Source of the DNA: Spirochaetales bacterium
GTDB taxonomy: Bacteria > Spirochaetota > Leptospiria > Leptospirales > Leptonemataceae
Direction: 5' to 3'
Assembly (NCBI GenBank): GCA_015075425.1
Contig: JABTUL010000001.1
Location: 2,108,001 to 2,172,000 of the forward strand
Length of the DNA: 64,000 nt
How positions within the stretch are numbered: position 1 is the first letter of the stretch; each line of letters opens with the position of its first letter. The position numbers and the translations under genes are program-made. The notes below the pieces were generated by a model that saw only the letters and a program-made list of their open reading frames with translations, had not been told where the DNA came from and searched no databases. This document shows positions 1 to 7,334 of the stretch, piece after piece.

Positions 1-674
1 ATAACGGCACCCAGAGCAACCGCGGCCACCGCGACCTCTATCCCGATAGTGTGATCAGAGTAACCGACGGGTAAACCAAATGCACTTTTTAGCGACAGCA
101 TTGCCTTCAGATTTACCTGTTTCCAATGGGCTGGATACTGACTGGTGCAATGCAATAGGGAAATATCCTCGCGACGGATTCCCCCTTCGCAGAGCCAGCA
201 AATTGCGGAGTCGACCTCTCCAATTGTAGACATACCTGTTGAGAGGATCACACGGCGGCCCAAAGCTCCAATGCGCCGCAACAGCGGTACATTGGTGATT
301 TCCCCAGATGGAACTTTATAATAGTCCATATTGAACTTCCGTAAGAATTCCGCGGAATCTTCATCAAAGGCCGTTGAAAGAAAACCAATCCCCCGTCGTT
401 GACTGGTATGGAACAGGATCTGGTGAGCTTCCGGAGTAAGTTCCAGTCGTTCGAGCATCTGGTACTGAGTTTCAAGAGCCTCCGTTCCACGAATCTGGTA
501 ATTCGCTTTGGGAGCCGCGGTATGCACCAGACGGCCGGTATTGTATGTTTGAAATTTCACGTAGTCGGCCCCGGCTTCCGCTGCGGCCGCAACCATATCT
601 TCTGCCAGAGCTATATCGCCATTGTGGTTAACGCCCGCCTCGGCTATAACGATCACATGGGCCTCGTTAATCAT
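1..674 (-). CDS. neuB: N-acetylneuraminate/legionaminate synthase (partial, 3' end outside window)
   Basis: Condenses phosphoenolpyruvate with an N-acylated hexosamine to make a nonulosonic acid. I translated the reverse strand directly: the protein begins MINEAHVIVIAEAGVNHNG and continues with the family blocks KFQTYNT, STAFDEDS, KVPSGEITN, LSTGM, LLHCTSQYP and GYSDHT, all expected of the NeuB TIM barrel. The gene runs off the left edge, so the C-terminal third and any antifreeze-like domain are not seen. Its ATG overlaps the end of the neuD-like gene by 8 bases, which suggests translational coupling. The legB and legC genes upstream point to legionaminic acid (LegI) rather than sialic acid, but NeuB, LegI and PseI cannot be separated with certainty from this fragment. 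Confidence 0.93.
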   Translation of the reverse strand, partial: MINEAHVIVIAEAGVNHNGDIALAEDMVAAAAEAGADYVKFQTYNTGRLVHTAAPKANYQIRGTEALETQYQMLERLELTPEAHQILFHTSQRRGIGFLSTAFDEDSAEFLRKFNMDYYKVPSGEITNVPLLRRIGALGRRVILSTGMSTIGEVDSAICWLCEGGIRREDISLLHCTSQYPAHWKQVNLKAMLSLKSAFGLPVGYSDHTIGIEVAVAAVALGAV

Positions 675-1317
675 TCGACTTTCCTCCGGAAATGTTAAGC
701 GCGCGGGCCGGGTTGCCCCCATACCATCCGGGTAGATTCAGATTATTCATTACGACTGAGCCCATCCCGATCCAGACGTCAGGACCGATTTTAACCCCCT
801 GCTTGATGATAGAACCTGAACCGATAAACGCACCGTCCCCGATTGAGCAGCCTCCGTTTACAATTGCACCGGTGGCTACATGCACATGATTTCCAACGCA
901 TGTGTCGTGCTCAAGAAGAGCCCTGGTATTGATAATACAGTTGTGACCAATGGTCGCACTTGAATTTATTACAACCTGATGCATGACGATTGTTCCTGAC
1001 TCTACACGCGCGGAACGGGCCACTGTTGCCGAGCGGGCAATAACCTGAGCGGGGGAAGCCCCCTCCATGGAAGCTACAGTTTTGAAAATTCTTTCGCGTT
1101 TCCGGGCCGGGCCTATGGATCCAATAGTAATCAGGAAGAATCGACCCCGAACCCATTCAGGTAGGCACACATCCGATCCGAGGTAAGGGTAAAGCCCGCC
1201 GGCTTCCGCTTCAACCTCGTCCACAATGCCGGAAATAGAAAACTTTCCCTCCGATTCGATCACCTCAATGCAGGAGCGACAATGGCCGCCCCCGCCTATC
1301 AGCACAATGTCAGCCAT
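667..1317 (-). CDS. NeuD/PglD-type sugar O- or N-acyltransferase
   Basis: A 216-residue acyltransferase of the NeuD/PglD/LegD group. The N-terminal Rossmann-like sugar-binding part starts ADIVLIGGGGHCRSC, and from about residue 90 a left-handed beta-helix of hexapeptide repeats follows (ATVARSARVESGTIV, SATIGHNCIINTRALLEHD). The HD in EHDT corresponds to the catalytic His region of the family, and the end WYGGNPAR is typical. It lies 2 bases after legC and overlaps neuB by 8 bases, so it belongs to the nonulosonic acid operon, where such enzymes acetylate the 4-amino sugar or the final acid. The acceptor position cannot be told from sequence alone. Confidence 0.88.
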   Translation of the reverse strand: MADIVLIGGGGHCRSCIEVIESEGKFSISGIVDEVEAEAGGLYPYLGSDVCLPEWVRGRFFLITIGSIGPARKRERIFKTVASMEGASPAQVIARSATVARSARVESGTIVMHQVVINSSATIGHNCIINTRALLEHDTCVGNHVHVATGAIVNGGCSIGDGAFIGSGSIIKQGVKIGPDVWIGMGSVVMNNLNLPGWYGGNPARALNISGGKSND

Positions 1318-1319
1318 TT

Positions 1320-2486
1320 TCAGTTCACCGCTGGAAGCTGTACCGAGCTGGGGAGGTTTGCTATCGTTGCGTATGCTTCATCCGTGTGAATCAGAGAATC
1401 ATGAATATCTTTAGCGTACATTTGCAGTCGATGCATGGGCCGCCACACGGACCGGGCAAAAATACCGGCTTTGACCGCCGCATGAAGAAAGCGCTCTTTA
1501 GAAGCTGAATCACGGAAACGGACAGCGTTCAACCAATAGTTAGAACGGGATCCCTCTCGCTCACGAATCAGAGTTGGTCCATCTGAAAAAGTATCAAAGA
1601 ACTGCGCATATTTTTCAGCTCCCTGGCGATGTGCCTGAACCAGTTCGCCAAGGCGCTCAAACTGAGCCAGACCCAGTGCGGCATTTAAATTAGGCATCCT
1701 GAAATTGTAACCAACCCGGTCATGAACGAACTCAAAGGGATGATCAGTTTTTGCTGTCGTACTCAGATGCCGGGCTCTGGCTGCCAGCTCTGGATCATCC
1801 GTGATTATAGCTCCCCCCCCGCCAGTGGTAATGATTTTATTCCCGTTGAAACTTATCACCCCCATCAGACCAAACGTACCCGTATGCCGGGTCCCGCTCA
1901 GGCTCCCGAGGCTCTCCGCAGCATCCTCGACGAGGGGCAAACCATGCTCTTTGCAGATTTTGGCTATCGATTCTATGCGACAGGCGTGACCGAAGGTGTG
2001 CATCGGGACGACAGCGCTAATCCTCCGCCCCGTGATTAACTCCACAATCTGTCCACCTTCCTTACGCCTCGTTCTTTGCTCAAGAAAATTCATAAGAGCA
2101 GCGGGAGACATCCCTAATGTATCCGGGTCTATGTCAATAAAGGCAGGCCGTGCTCCCGTATAGGAAACCGCATTGGCGGTCGCAACAAAAGTAAGTGCCT
2201 GAGTCAGCACCAGAGATCCGGCCTCCACTCCGGCCAGTACCAGCGCTAAAAAAAGCGCCTGCGTTCCGTTCACCAGGGCAACGGCAAAACGGGCACCGGT
2301 GTATTGCGCCATTGCCGCTTCAAATTGGTATACGAACGGGCCGGTACTCGAAACAAAAGTTGAATCAATGCATTCATTAAGATAGTTTTTTTCCCGACCG
2401 GAGAAGCACGGGCTATGCAAAGGTATCTGTGCCGCGAAGTTGTAGGTCCTCTTGATTTGATCCAGTAACGCAGTATGTTCATACAT
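1320..2486 (-). CDS. legC: LegC-type PLP-dependent sugar aminotransferase
   Basis: A DegT/DnrJ/EryC1 aminotransferase of 388 residues. It should aminate the 4-keto sugar made by the LegB homologue upstream. The opening IPLHSPCFSGREKNYL and the following DSTFVSSTGPFV resemble the LegC subgroup. The PLP-binding lysine lies in SFNGNKIITTGGGG. The ATG overlaps the 3' end of legB by 8 bases, and neuD follows after 2 bases. Length is normal for the family. The assignment to LegC rather than another DegT aminotransferase rests on both sequence resemblance and the legB/neuB neighbours. Confidence 0.9.
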   Translation of the reverse strand: MYEHTALLDQIKRTYNFAAQIPLHSPCFSGREKNYLNECIDSTFVSSTGPFVYQFEAAMAQYTGARFAVALVNGTQALFLALVLAGVEAGSLVLTQALTFVATANAVSYTGARPAFIDIDPDTLGMSPAALMNFLEQRTRRKEGGQIVELITGRRISAVVPMHTFGHACRIESIAKICKEHGLPLVEDAAESLGSLSGTRHTGTFGLMGVISFNGNKIITTGGGGAIITDDPELAARARHLSTTAKTDHPFEFVHDRVGYNFRMPNLNAALGLAQFERLGELVQAHRQGAEKYAQFFDTFSDGPTLIREREGSRSNYWLNAVRFRDSASKERFLHAAVKAGIFARSVWRPMHRLQMYAKDIHDSLIHTDEAYATIANLPSSVQLPAVN

Positions 2487-3477
2487 TGTAGAGGTCAGCC
2501 TTGTAATGATTCAACCGGCCTGGCTCCCGGAACCAGCGCAGAGTAGCCTCAAGGCCCTCCAGTAAAGATACGGCAGGTCGCCACCCGGTGAGGTCATAAA
2601 GTCGATCCGGGCAACCAAGCAAGCGCTCCACCTCACTCCCGGCCGGGCGGATTCTGGCCGGGTCCTCGATGATTTGCGCCTCTGAGGAGGTCATTCGCAA
2701 TATGGTTTTAATCAGCTCCCCAATGGAAACCTCCCGGCCTGTGGCGATGTTTACATCGGAACCTACCGATTGATCGCACTCTGCAATGCGGATAAAGCCT
2801 TCGATGGTATCGGATACAAAAACCATGTCGCGAGTTGGATGCAAAGATCCAAGCCTGATTTCACTCTTTCCAGTCAGGGCCTGAACAACGGTTGCCGGAA
2901 TGATTGCTCTGGCCGACTGACGCGGTCCATATGTGTTGAAAGGGCGGATGATCGTCAAGGGCAGCCCAAAACTATGGTAGAAAGCGTCGGCCATAGCATC
3001 CGCACCAATCTTGGTCGCAGAATAGGGAGACTGCCCCTGACGCGGATGCTGCTCCGTAATTGGCACAAACCGAGCTGTCCCATAAACCTCTGACGTTGAA
3101 GTCAATAGGATCCGCTCGACATTGAGCGATCGGGCAGCCTGTAGAATATTTAGAGTGCCCCGGATATTCGTTTCGACATAATTGTCTGGCGATTGGTAGC
3201 TATAAGGAATGCCAATGAGCGCTGCCAGGTGGAATACTACCTGACAATCGCGCATCGCTGCTGCCACCCCGAAGGCATCACGAACATCCCCGGCAAAAAT
3301 CTCCAAGCGCTCTCTTTGCTCCGGGCCTAATTCGTCAAGCCACCCCCAGCTATTGCGCGAATTGTAGCGGACAAACGCGCGTACGGTTAACCCCCGGCCC
3401 AGAAGTGCGCCGACGAGATGACTTCCAATAAAGCCGGCCGCGCCCGTAACGAGAACACGCTTACTTTTCAGCTTCAG
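2479..3477 (-). CDS. legB: LegB-type NAD-dependent nucleotide-sugar 4,6-dehydratase, probable CTG start
   Basis: A short-chain dehydrogenase/reductase that removes water from a nucleotide-linked GlcNAc to give the 4-keto-6-deoxy sugar. The dinucleotide motif TGAAGFIGS (residues 11-19), the LegB-like stretch YNSRNSWGWLDE and the YSATK catalytic motif are all present. The Rossmann motif lies upstream of the first standard start codon (TTG at 3306). The same frame is closed by the TAG of the preceding gene at 3481-3483, so translation must begin between them. The best candidate is CTG at 3477, six bases after an AGAAGGGG Shine-Dalgarno-like run formed by the end of the upstream gene. With this start the protein is 332 residues. 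A sequencing error near 3480 is the alternative. Confidence 0.85.
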   Translation of the reverse strand: MKLKSKRVLVTGAAGFIGSHLVGALLGRGLTVRAFVRYNSRNSWGWLDELGPEQRERLEIFAGDVRDAFGVAAAMRDCQVVFHLAALIGIPYSYQSPDNYVETNIRGTLNILQAARSLNVERILLTSTSEVYGTARFVPITEQHPRQGQSPYSATKIGADAMADAFYHSFGLPLTIIRPFNTYGPRQSARAIIPATVVQALTGKSEIRLGSLHPTRDMVFVSDTIEGFIRIAECDQSVGSDVNIATGREVSIGELIKTILRMTSSEAQIIEDPARIRPAGSEVERLLGCPDRLYDLTGWRPAVSLLEGLEATLRWFREPGRLNHYKADLYNV

Positions 3478-3480
3478 GTT

Positions 3481-3990
3481 CTACCCCTTCTCTGGACCCA
3501 CTAAATACAGTGGTACGCCCGGTCCCACCCAATGAAGATCGCATACAAATGCCGTACCGGGCTCGCCAGAGCCAGCTCCTGCATTGCGAACAACTAACCC
3601 CCTACCTTCCAGGACGTCCCTCGCCAACCTTGCCAATTCATTGTCCCCAATGACGGCTACGGGGCTCCCTGGCTTCAGATGCAGGGTATGCTTCTCGATC
3701 TCCTCTTTCACCCGATAGTAGTAGTTAATCGACCGCACGAGAAAGTGGTAGGACTTATTTACCTTCTCCCTTAAACCATCGGGTGTCAGGATGTACTTCA
3801 GAGTCCTGCCGTTCAAAGTGGATACCTTCACATAACCCATCTTGATCATACGTTTGAGAAGCAGGTTCGTCATGCCAACGGAGAGGCCAGCCAGTTTAGC
3901 CAGCTTGCGCTGGGTCGGGCTTTTTTCCGCTTCGCTGGAAGCATGGAGTGCTTCCAGCAAGGCCAGTTCACTGGGGCTCAAATCGGACAT
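3481..3990 (-). CDS. MarR-like winged-helix regulator at the head of the nonulosonic acid operon
   Basis: A 169-residue protein beginning MSDLSPSELALLEALH. Residues about 8-70 form a winged helix (TQRKLAKLAGLSVGMTN as recognition helix, then NGRTLKYILTPDG as wing). The C-terminal half, from VAVIGDNELARLARDV, looks like a small Rossmann-type domain. MarR-like proteins of this kind are often found at the start of surface-polysaccharide clusters, and this one is directly coupled to legB, so it probably senses or regulates that pathway. The frame stays open upstream to 4386, but that extension is arginine-rich, has no domain and overlaps the HEPN gene, so I take the ATG at 3990. No good ribosome binding site precedes it. 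Confidence 0.75.
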   Translation of the reverse strand: MSDLSPSELALLEALHASSEAEKSPTQRKLAKLAGLSVGMTNLLLKRMIKMGYVKVSTLNGRTLKYILTPDGLREKVNKSYHFLVRSINYYYRVKEEIEKHTLHLKPGSPVAVIGDNELARLARDVLEGRGLVVRNAGAGSGEPGTAFVCDLHWVGPGVPLYLVGPEKG

Positions 3991-4013
3991 AGTTTTATTG
4001 TGGCAAGGCTCAG

Positions 4014-4027
4014 GCCCCCGAAGGGGC
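4014..4027 (-). promoter_or_regulatory. UUCG-tetraloop hairpin in the leader of the nonulosonic acid operon
   Basis: On the minus strand the sequence GCCCC-TTCG-GGGGC forms a perfect five-pair stem closed by a UUCG tetraloop, an especially stable RNA fold. It lies 23 bases upstream of the ATG at 3990. No T-run follows it, so it is not a typical terminator; it could protect the mRNA or affect translation. Function is inferred only from position. Confidence 0.4.
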
Positions 4028-4150
4028 ATACCTCCGGCCAATGAGTCCCAGGGCAATTTTTTCTTGGGCGGCCGACATATGGACAGGATTGCCCGGTCGG
4101 CCCGAAAAGGCTCGACAGCAATCGAGGTTCGTTGCTGACCAACAAATTTC

Positions 4151-4191
4151 TGACGAGCTGTCGTCAAGCGGAAATTGTTCAAAGATTGAAC
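4151..4191. repeat. Two adjacent inverted repeats downstream of the HEPN gene
   Basis: Two perfect short inverted repeats sit side by side: TGACGA-GCTG-TCGTCA (4151-4166) and GTTCAA-AGA-TTGAAC (4177-4191). The second begins just after the stop codon of the HEPN gene in that gene's direction. Both lie in the 205-base gap before the MarR-like gene. They could be operators for a dimeric regulator (perhaps that MarR protein) or weak mRNA 3' structures. No T-run is seen. Confidence 0.35.
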
Positions 4192-4195
4192 ATGG

Positions 4196-4612
4196 CTACC
4201 CACCCCCGGACGGTTGGATCTGTTTTTCGCACCATTCCTGGACAAACCGCCCATGCTGGATCGCTCGTTCCGCCTGGACAATAGAAAACGCCCGGTGCGG
4301 CAGCCCCTCGGGCAAGCCATTTGGATAGCGCGTCGGAATGTAGAACTGGTCCAGTTCGCGCGCCGCATCCAGAACTTCCGGATCAATGCTAACCGACCTC
4401 CCCGGAGCTTTTCCGAGACCCTGAAGAAGCGCCGCTACTCCATGACCACGGGCTTCTCCATTCCAGAGATAATAAATAGATTTTACTGCTTTTTCGGCCG
4501 CCTGCTGAGCAGTGAAGCAGGCCCACTCGAAATATTGATGCTCGAGATCGAGCTGTGCCTTCTGTAGATCAATTTGTGCCTGCTGCCACCAATCCTGCCA
4601 CCGTGCGGCCAT
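4196..4612 (-). CDS. HEPN domain protein of an MNT/HEPN pair
   Basis: A 138-residue, mostly helical protein: WWQQAQIDLQKAQLDLE, then YFEWACFTAQQAAEKAVKS, the usual core of the PF05168-type HEPN fold. The gene starts one base into the stop codon of the nucleotidyltransferase gene (TGATG overlap), so the two are coupled. In such pairs the HEPN protein is commonly the toxin or the partner modified by the nucleotidyltransferase. I do not see a clear R-x4-6-H ribonuclease motif; the only candidate is around RGHG in the middle of the protein. RNase activity is therefore uncertain. Confidence 0.85.
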   Translation of the reverse strand: MAARWQDWWQQAQIDLQKAQLDLEHQYFEWACFTAQQAAEKAVKSIYYLWNGEARGHGVAALLQGLGKAPGRSVSIDPEVLDAARELDQFYIPTRYPNGLPEGLPHRAFSIVQAERAIQHGRFVQEWCEKQIQPSGGG

Positions 4613-4989
4613 CAGACGCCGCGCTCTGCGAGAACGATGCCCTCCCTGGCGGCACTATTCATGACGGGGCTACCGCGCAGCCATTCCCCGGCAGAAAACA
4701 CCTGGACCTCAGCGGGAACTTCGAGTCCTTCAAAAAAGGACACATAGGGAAGACCCCGGAGGAATGGATCCGGCAGCTCATGATCCACCAGGATCAGCAA
4801 ATCGGCATCGCTTCCAGGAACAGCATCTCCGCGAGCCACGGAACCAAAAAGGATAATCTTCTGCACCTCCGGCCGGGCTTCGAGACACAAATCCGCGCGA
4901 CGCCTTAATTCCTGACGGAGCAATAGCAGATTAAGAAATGCTATCTGGACGGGCATAAGACGAATGCTACCGGAGCGCTGGCGCAGCAA
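4612..4989 (-). CDS. Minimal nucleotidyltransferase (MNT) of an MNT/HEPN pair
   Basis: A 125-residue polymerase-beta-type nucleotidyltransferase. The catalytic pattern is complete: GSVARG at residues 49-54 followed by SDADLL at 60-65, supplying two metal-binding aspartates. MNT proteins of this sort act as antitoxins by adding AMP or other nucleotides to the partner HEPN protein. The stop overlaps the HEPN start by one base. An in-frame ATG at residue 12 (MPVQIAFLN) is a reasonable alternative start. The gene follows the AbiEii-like gene after 45 bases and probably shares its transcript. Confidence 0.87.
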   Translation of the reverse strand: MLRQRSGSIRLMPVQIAFLNLLLLRQELRRRADLCLEARPEVQKIILFGSVARGDAVPGSDADLLILVDHELPDPFLRGLPYVSFFEGLEVPAEVQVFSAGEWLRGSPVMNSAAREGIVLAERGV

Positions 4990-5034
4990 GCAACAACATA
5001 ATTGCGGTTGCCGCGGAAAAAAGGGCGGCCGAGC

Positions 5035-5757
5035 CTATAAGACAAGCATGTGCCCTCCAACATCAGGAGCCAGCTGATTCACGCTGCCCATCAAAATATC
5101 CTTACTCATCCGGGAAATATCGATCATGAGCCTGTCCGCACCTCCATACGCAGTCCAGCGTACCTCAGTGACGACCTTGTCCGGGACGGTTTGCAGTAAT
5201 TGCGCAATCGACTCAGCCGAAATGCCCAATACCTTTCGTTCAACATGCTTGAAAACAGCAGGCCAGAAAAAGCGGGCATGCCTGCTAATCGCGACCAGAT
5301 CCGCCAGGTCCTTGGCCGCAAAGCGATACAAAGCACCCACCTTATTGGTGAGGATATTTTCGAGGCTGTCAACCATGCAGCCGGAGACCCGGCCAGGATC
5401 GCCAACTCGATACTCAATATCATTCACGAAATCGAGCTTCAGGCAGGTATTTTCTGTATCATAGATCCTGGCCTGGACAAAATCCCCCTCTGCAAGGGCA
5501 GGCATTTCGAGCCGGAATCCCCGGGCGCGACAAAAAGCCTGAACTTTCCGCAAGACCGCGGTTACATCGGTAAGAAATCCGGGGCTGGCATTGCTGAAGA
5601 AATCCAGATCGTCTGAATAGCGGTGATTCAAATAGAATCGGCTAAGAGCGGTACCACCTGTCAGATATAAGGACCGGCCGCAATCGTTTACGACTTTCAG
5701 GATCCCATCCTGTAGCGGGTAGAGTTTCTCCTCGTAGAATCTTACGTAATCTTTCAT
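5035..5757 (-). CDS. AbiEii/AbiGii-type nucleotidyltransferase toxin
   Basis: A 240-residue member of the AbiEii family (type IV toxin-antitoxin or abortive infection). Motif I is LTGGTALSRF (residues 32-41) and motif II is RYSDDLDFFS (46-55). A later AAKDLADLVAI segment matches the conserved K-D-L-x-D region. Members transfer nucleotides to RNA or protein targets. The ATG at 5757 has a good ribosome binding site (GGGAG four bases before). That start lies inside the preceding small gene, giving an unusually long 116-base overlap. The MNT/HEPN pair follows in the same direction. Confidence 0.88.
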   Translation of the reverse strand: MKDYVRFYEEKLYPLQDGILKVVNDCGRSLYLTGGTALSRFYLNHRYSDDLDFFSNASPGFLTDVTAVLRKVQAFCRARGFRLEMPALAEGDFVQARIYDTENTCLKLDFVNDIEYRVGDPGRVSGCMVDSLENILTNKVGALYRFAAKDLADLVAISRHARFFWPAVFKHVERKVLGISAESIAQLLQTVPDKVVTEVRWTAYGGADRLMIDISRMSKDILMGSVNQLAPDVGGHMLVL

Positions 5758-6025
5758 AATGCTCCCTGCGGCCGGGCGGCCAGATCAGGGCCAGAGCCTC
5801 ATCATCCAGAAGCTCGCGGATGCGGTCCACTCCAAAAAGAGCAAGCATAGTATACCAGGGAAGTCGCGTGAGCAGACGAACAAATGCCTGGGACCGCGAA
5901 AAGGGGCCGGCCTCCTCCTGGGCACCGCGTACACAATCATAGAGTTCCATGGGATCGGTCGTATAGTCCCAGACTACGCCGCGCAGAGCATCAGCGATTT
6001 CTGCCCTGTCTTCGAGGCGCTCCAC
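5642..6025 (-). CDS. Small protein overlapping the AbiEii gene, candidate antitoxin
   Basis: A 127-residue acidic/basic helical protein with no domain I can name. It contains GVVWDYTTDPMELYDC, then LPWYTMLALFGVDRIREL, and ends VLISDRWYRS. It starts with GTG at 6025, six bases after the coiled-coil gene, and its last 38 codons overlap the AbiEii start region. A small protein placed directly before an AbiEii toxin is a natural antitoxin candidate, but it does not show the winged-helix start typical of AbiEi. The assignment is by position. Codon use looks normal through most of its length; the overlapping tail is the least certain part. Confidence 0.65.
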   Translation of the reverse strand: MERLEDRAEIADALRGVVWDYTTDPMELYDCVRGAQEEAGPFSRSQAFVRLLTRLPWYTMLALFGVDRIRELLDDEALALIWPPGRREHYERLRKILRGETLPATGWDPESRKRLRPVLISDRWYRS

Positions 6026-6031
6026 AGCAAC

Positions 6032-6457
6032 CTACTTAAAGAACGTTCCGTAGGTCAGGATGACCGAAATGAAAGCAAAAAAGAAACCAAAAAGCCATTG
6101 CAGAAATTGAAAACGGCGGTCCATGGCTTCAAATCGTTTGTCGACCGCTTCAAAGCGCTTGTCCATCTGGTGAATCAGGTCGTCAAAGCGTTTATCCACC
6201 GCTTCAAAGCGTTTATCCACCGCTTCAAAGCGCCTGTCAACGGCCTGAAAACCGGCGCGCATTTCTTCTATGAGCAAGCGGAAATCGTCCTTAGTGACCT
6301 GGGTTTCCGCCAGGTATTCCTGATCCTTCTGGATGCGCACCAGGAGGTCGGACAGGATCATGGAAGCCGTCTGGAATTCACCACGACTGATCTGAACCAC
6401 CGCCTCCCCTACCCTGGCGCGGGTTTCCTCCGGAGTGAGGGCTGAGGGTAATGCCAT
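6032..6457 (-). CDS. Coiled-coil protein with C-terminal membrane anchor
   Basis: 141 residues from the ATG at 6457 (a TTG at 6484 would add nine). After a short helical head, residues about 65-115 consist of repeated seven-residue units of the form RFEAVDK, giving a regular coiled coil that probably oligomerises. The last 20 residues, roughly FLFGFFFAFISVILTYGTFF in character, form one membrane segment. The layout resembles the Bdr proteins of Borrelia and DUF1640-type proteins, but I cannot assign a function. It sits six bases before the small AbiEii-associated gene, so it may be the first gene of the toxin-antitoxin transcript. Confidence 0.72.
   Translation of the reverse strand: MALPSALTPEETRARVGEAVVQISRGEFQTASMILSDLLVRIQKDQEYLAETQVTKDDFRLLIEEMRAGFQAVDRRFEAVDKRFEAVDKRFDDLIHQMDKRFEAVDKRFEAMDRRFQFLQWLFGFFFAFISVILTYGTFFK
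6184..6225 (-). repeat. Tandem 21-base repeat encoding coiled-coil heptads
   Basis: Two exact tandem copies of a 21-base unit (6184-6204 and 6205-6225), flanked by degraded copies from about 6119 to 6246. Each unit encodes three turns worth of the RFEAVDK heptad. Such units can expand or contract by slippage in multiples of seven codons without breaking frame. Confidence 0.8.
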
Positions 6458-6623
6458 CGGTTCAGATAAGCCGTGGGCTGGCAAGAAGGCAAGAGATTTT
6501 TGAATAGATACGACCTGGCTGGCAGGATCGCTAACAGTTACTGTAGCATGCCTCGATCAGAGCGAGTCTTTCTTAACCTTCCTTTTGCTTGCCAGGCAAG
6601 GGGCCCCTGCCAGTTCACGTTTA

Positions 6624-7334
6624 ATGAACCAGCCCGTAGAATATGAAATAACATCCGATGAGCTGACCCCCAGAGATCTGAGTGTAGACCGCGATCGCTA
6701 CATCAGAGCCATCGAAAATTTTGAAATCAGTCATTTGCTGAGCTTCCATTTCAGCGGGCAGGCCGAATCCCGCTTAAAAGAAGTCATTTCTACCATGCTG
6801 GCCCGCCATGCCCGCGAATCACACATGGGCACTATCTTTCATCTGTTGAAAGAGTTGATCATCAACGCGGCCAAAGCGAATTTCAAGTCAGCCGCGCATA
6901 AGCTCAATCAGGAACAGCGCGAAGAATTCTCCCTGGAAAAATTCAAAGAGATGCTAAAAGCCGATAGCGATGCCTACAAGCTCCTCAAGTCCAAGTCCAA
7001 AGAACTCGGTCTGTGGATTAAAATCAAAGCACTCATCGACGAGGATGGGGCTTACTTCCTGATTAAGAACAATACCCTTCTCTCCCCAACGGACAACGAA
7101 AAGATTCGCAAAAAACTGGAAAAAGCGATGACCTACGATAGCCTGGCCGACTTTTACATGGCCCAGGCAATGGAAGGTGGTGAGCAGGAGGGCGCGGGCA
7201 TCGGCTTTGCCATGATCATTACGGCTCTTAAAGGCATGGGACTCGACGGCAAGTACCTGACTGTTGGCCTTGAGAACGATGCCACGGTCGCCAGGTTACA
7301 CATCCCGTTTGCCGCGCTCGATAAAGCCAGCTGA
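6624..7334 (+). CDS. Orphan GHKL (histidine-kinase-like) ATPase domain protein
   Basis: 236 residues from the ATG at 6624. The N-box appears as HLLKELIINAAKAN and the glycine box as GAGIGFAMIITALKGMG near the C-terminus, as in HATPase_c domains. There is no histidine phosphoacceptor, receiver or membrane segment. It could be a free-standing anti-sigma/serine kinase-like protein or a scaffold that binds ATP. A helical insert of about 70 residues, lysine-rich, separates the two boxes. The upstream neighbour is divergent and the downstream one (purB) convergent, so it is transcribed alone. A TTG 13 codons upstream is possible, but the ATG gives a cleaner protein. Confidence 0.68.
   Translation: MNQPVEYEITSDELTPRDLSVDRDRYIRAIENFEISHLLSFHFSGQAESRLKEVISTMLARHARESHMGTIFHLLKELIINAAKANFKSAAHKLNQEQREEFSLEKFKEMLKADSDAYKLLKSKSKELGLWIKIKALIDEDGAYFLIKNNTLLSPTDNEKIRKKLEKAMTYDSLADFYMAQAMEGGEQEGAGIGFAMIITALKGMGLDGKYLTVGLENDATVARLHIPFAALDKAS

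Noticed and set aside
3991-4386. N-terminal extension of the MarR-like regulator
   Set aside because: The extra 132 codons are arginine-rich, without a domain, and overlap the HEPN gene.
6119-6246. Possible CRISPR-like repeats
   Set aside because: The repeats are contiguous, have no spacers and lie in frame within a coiled-coil gene.
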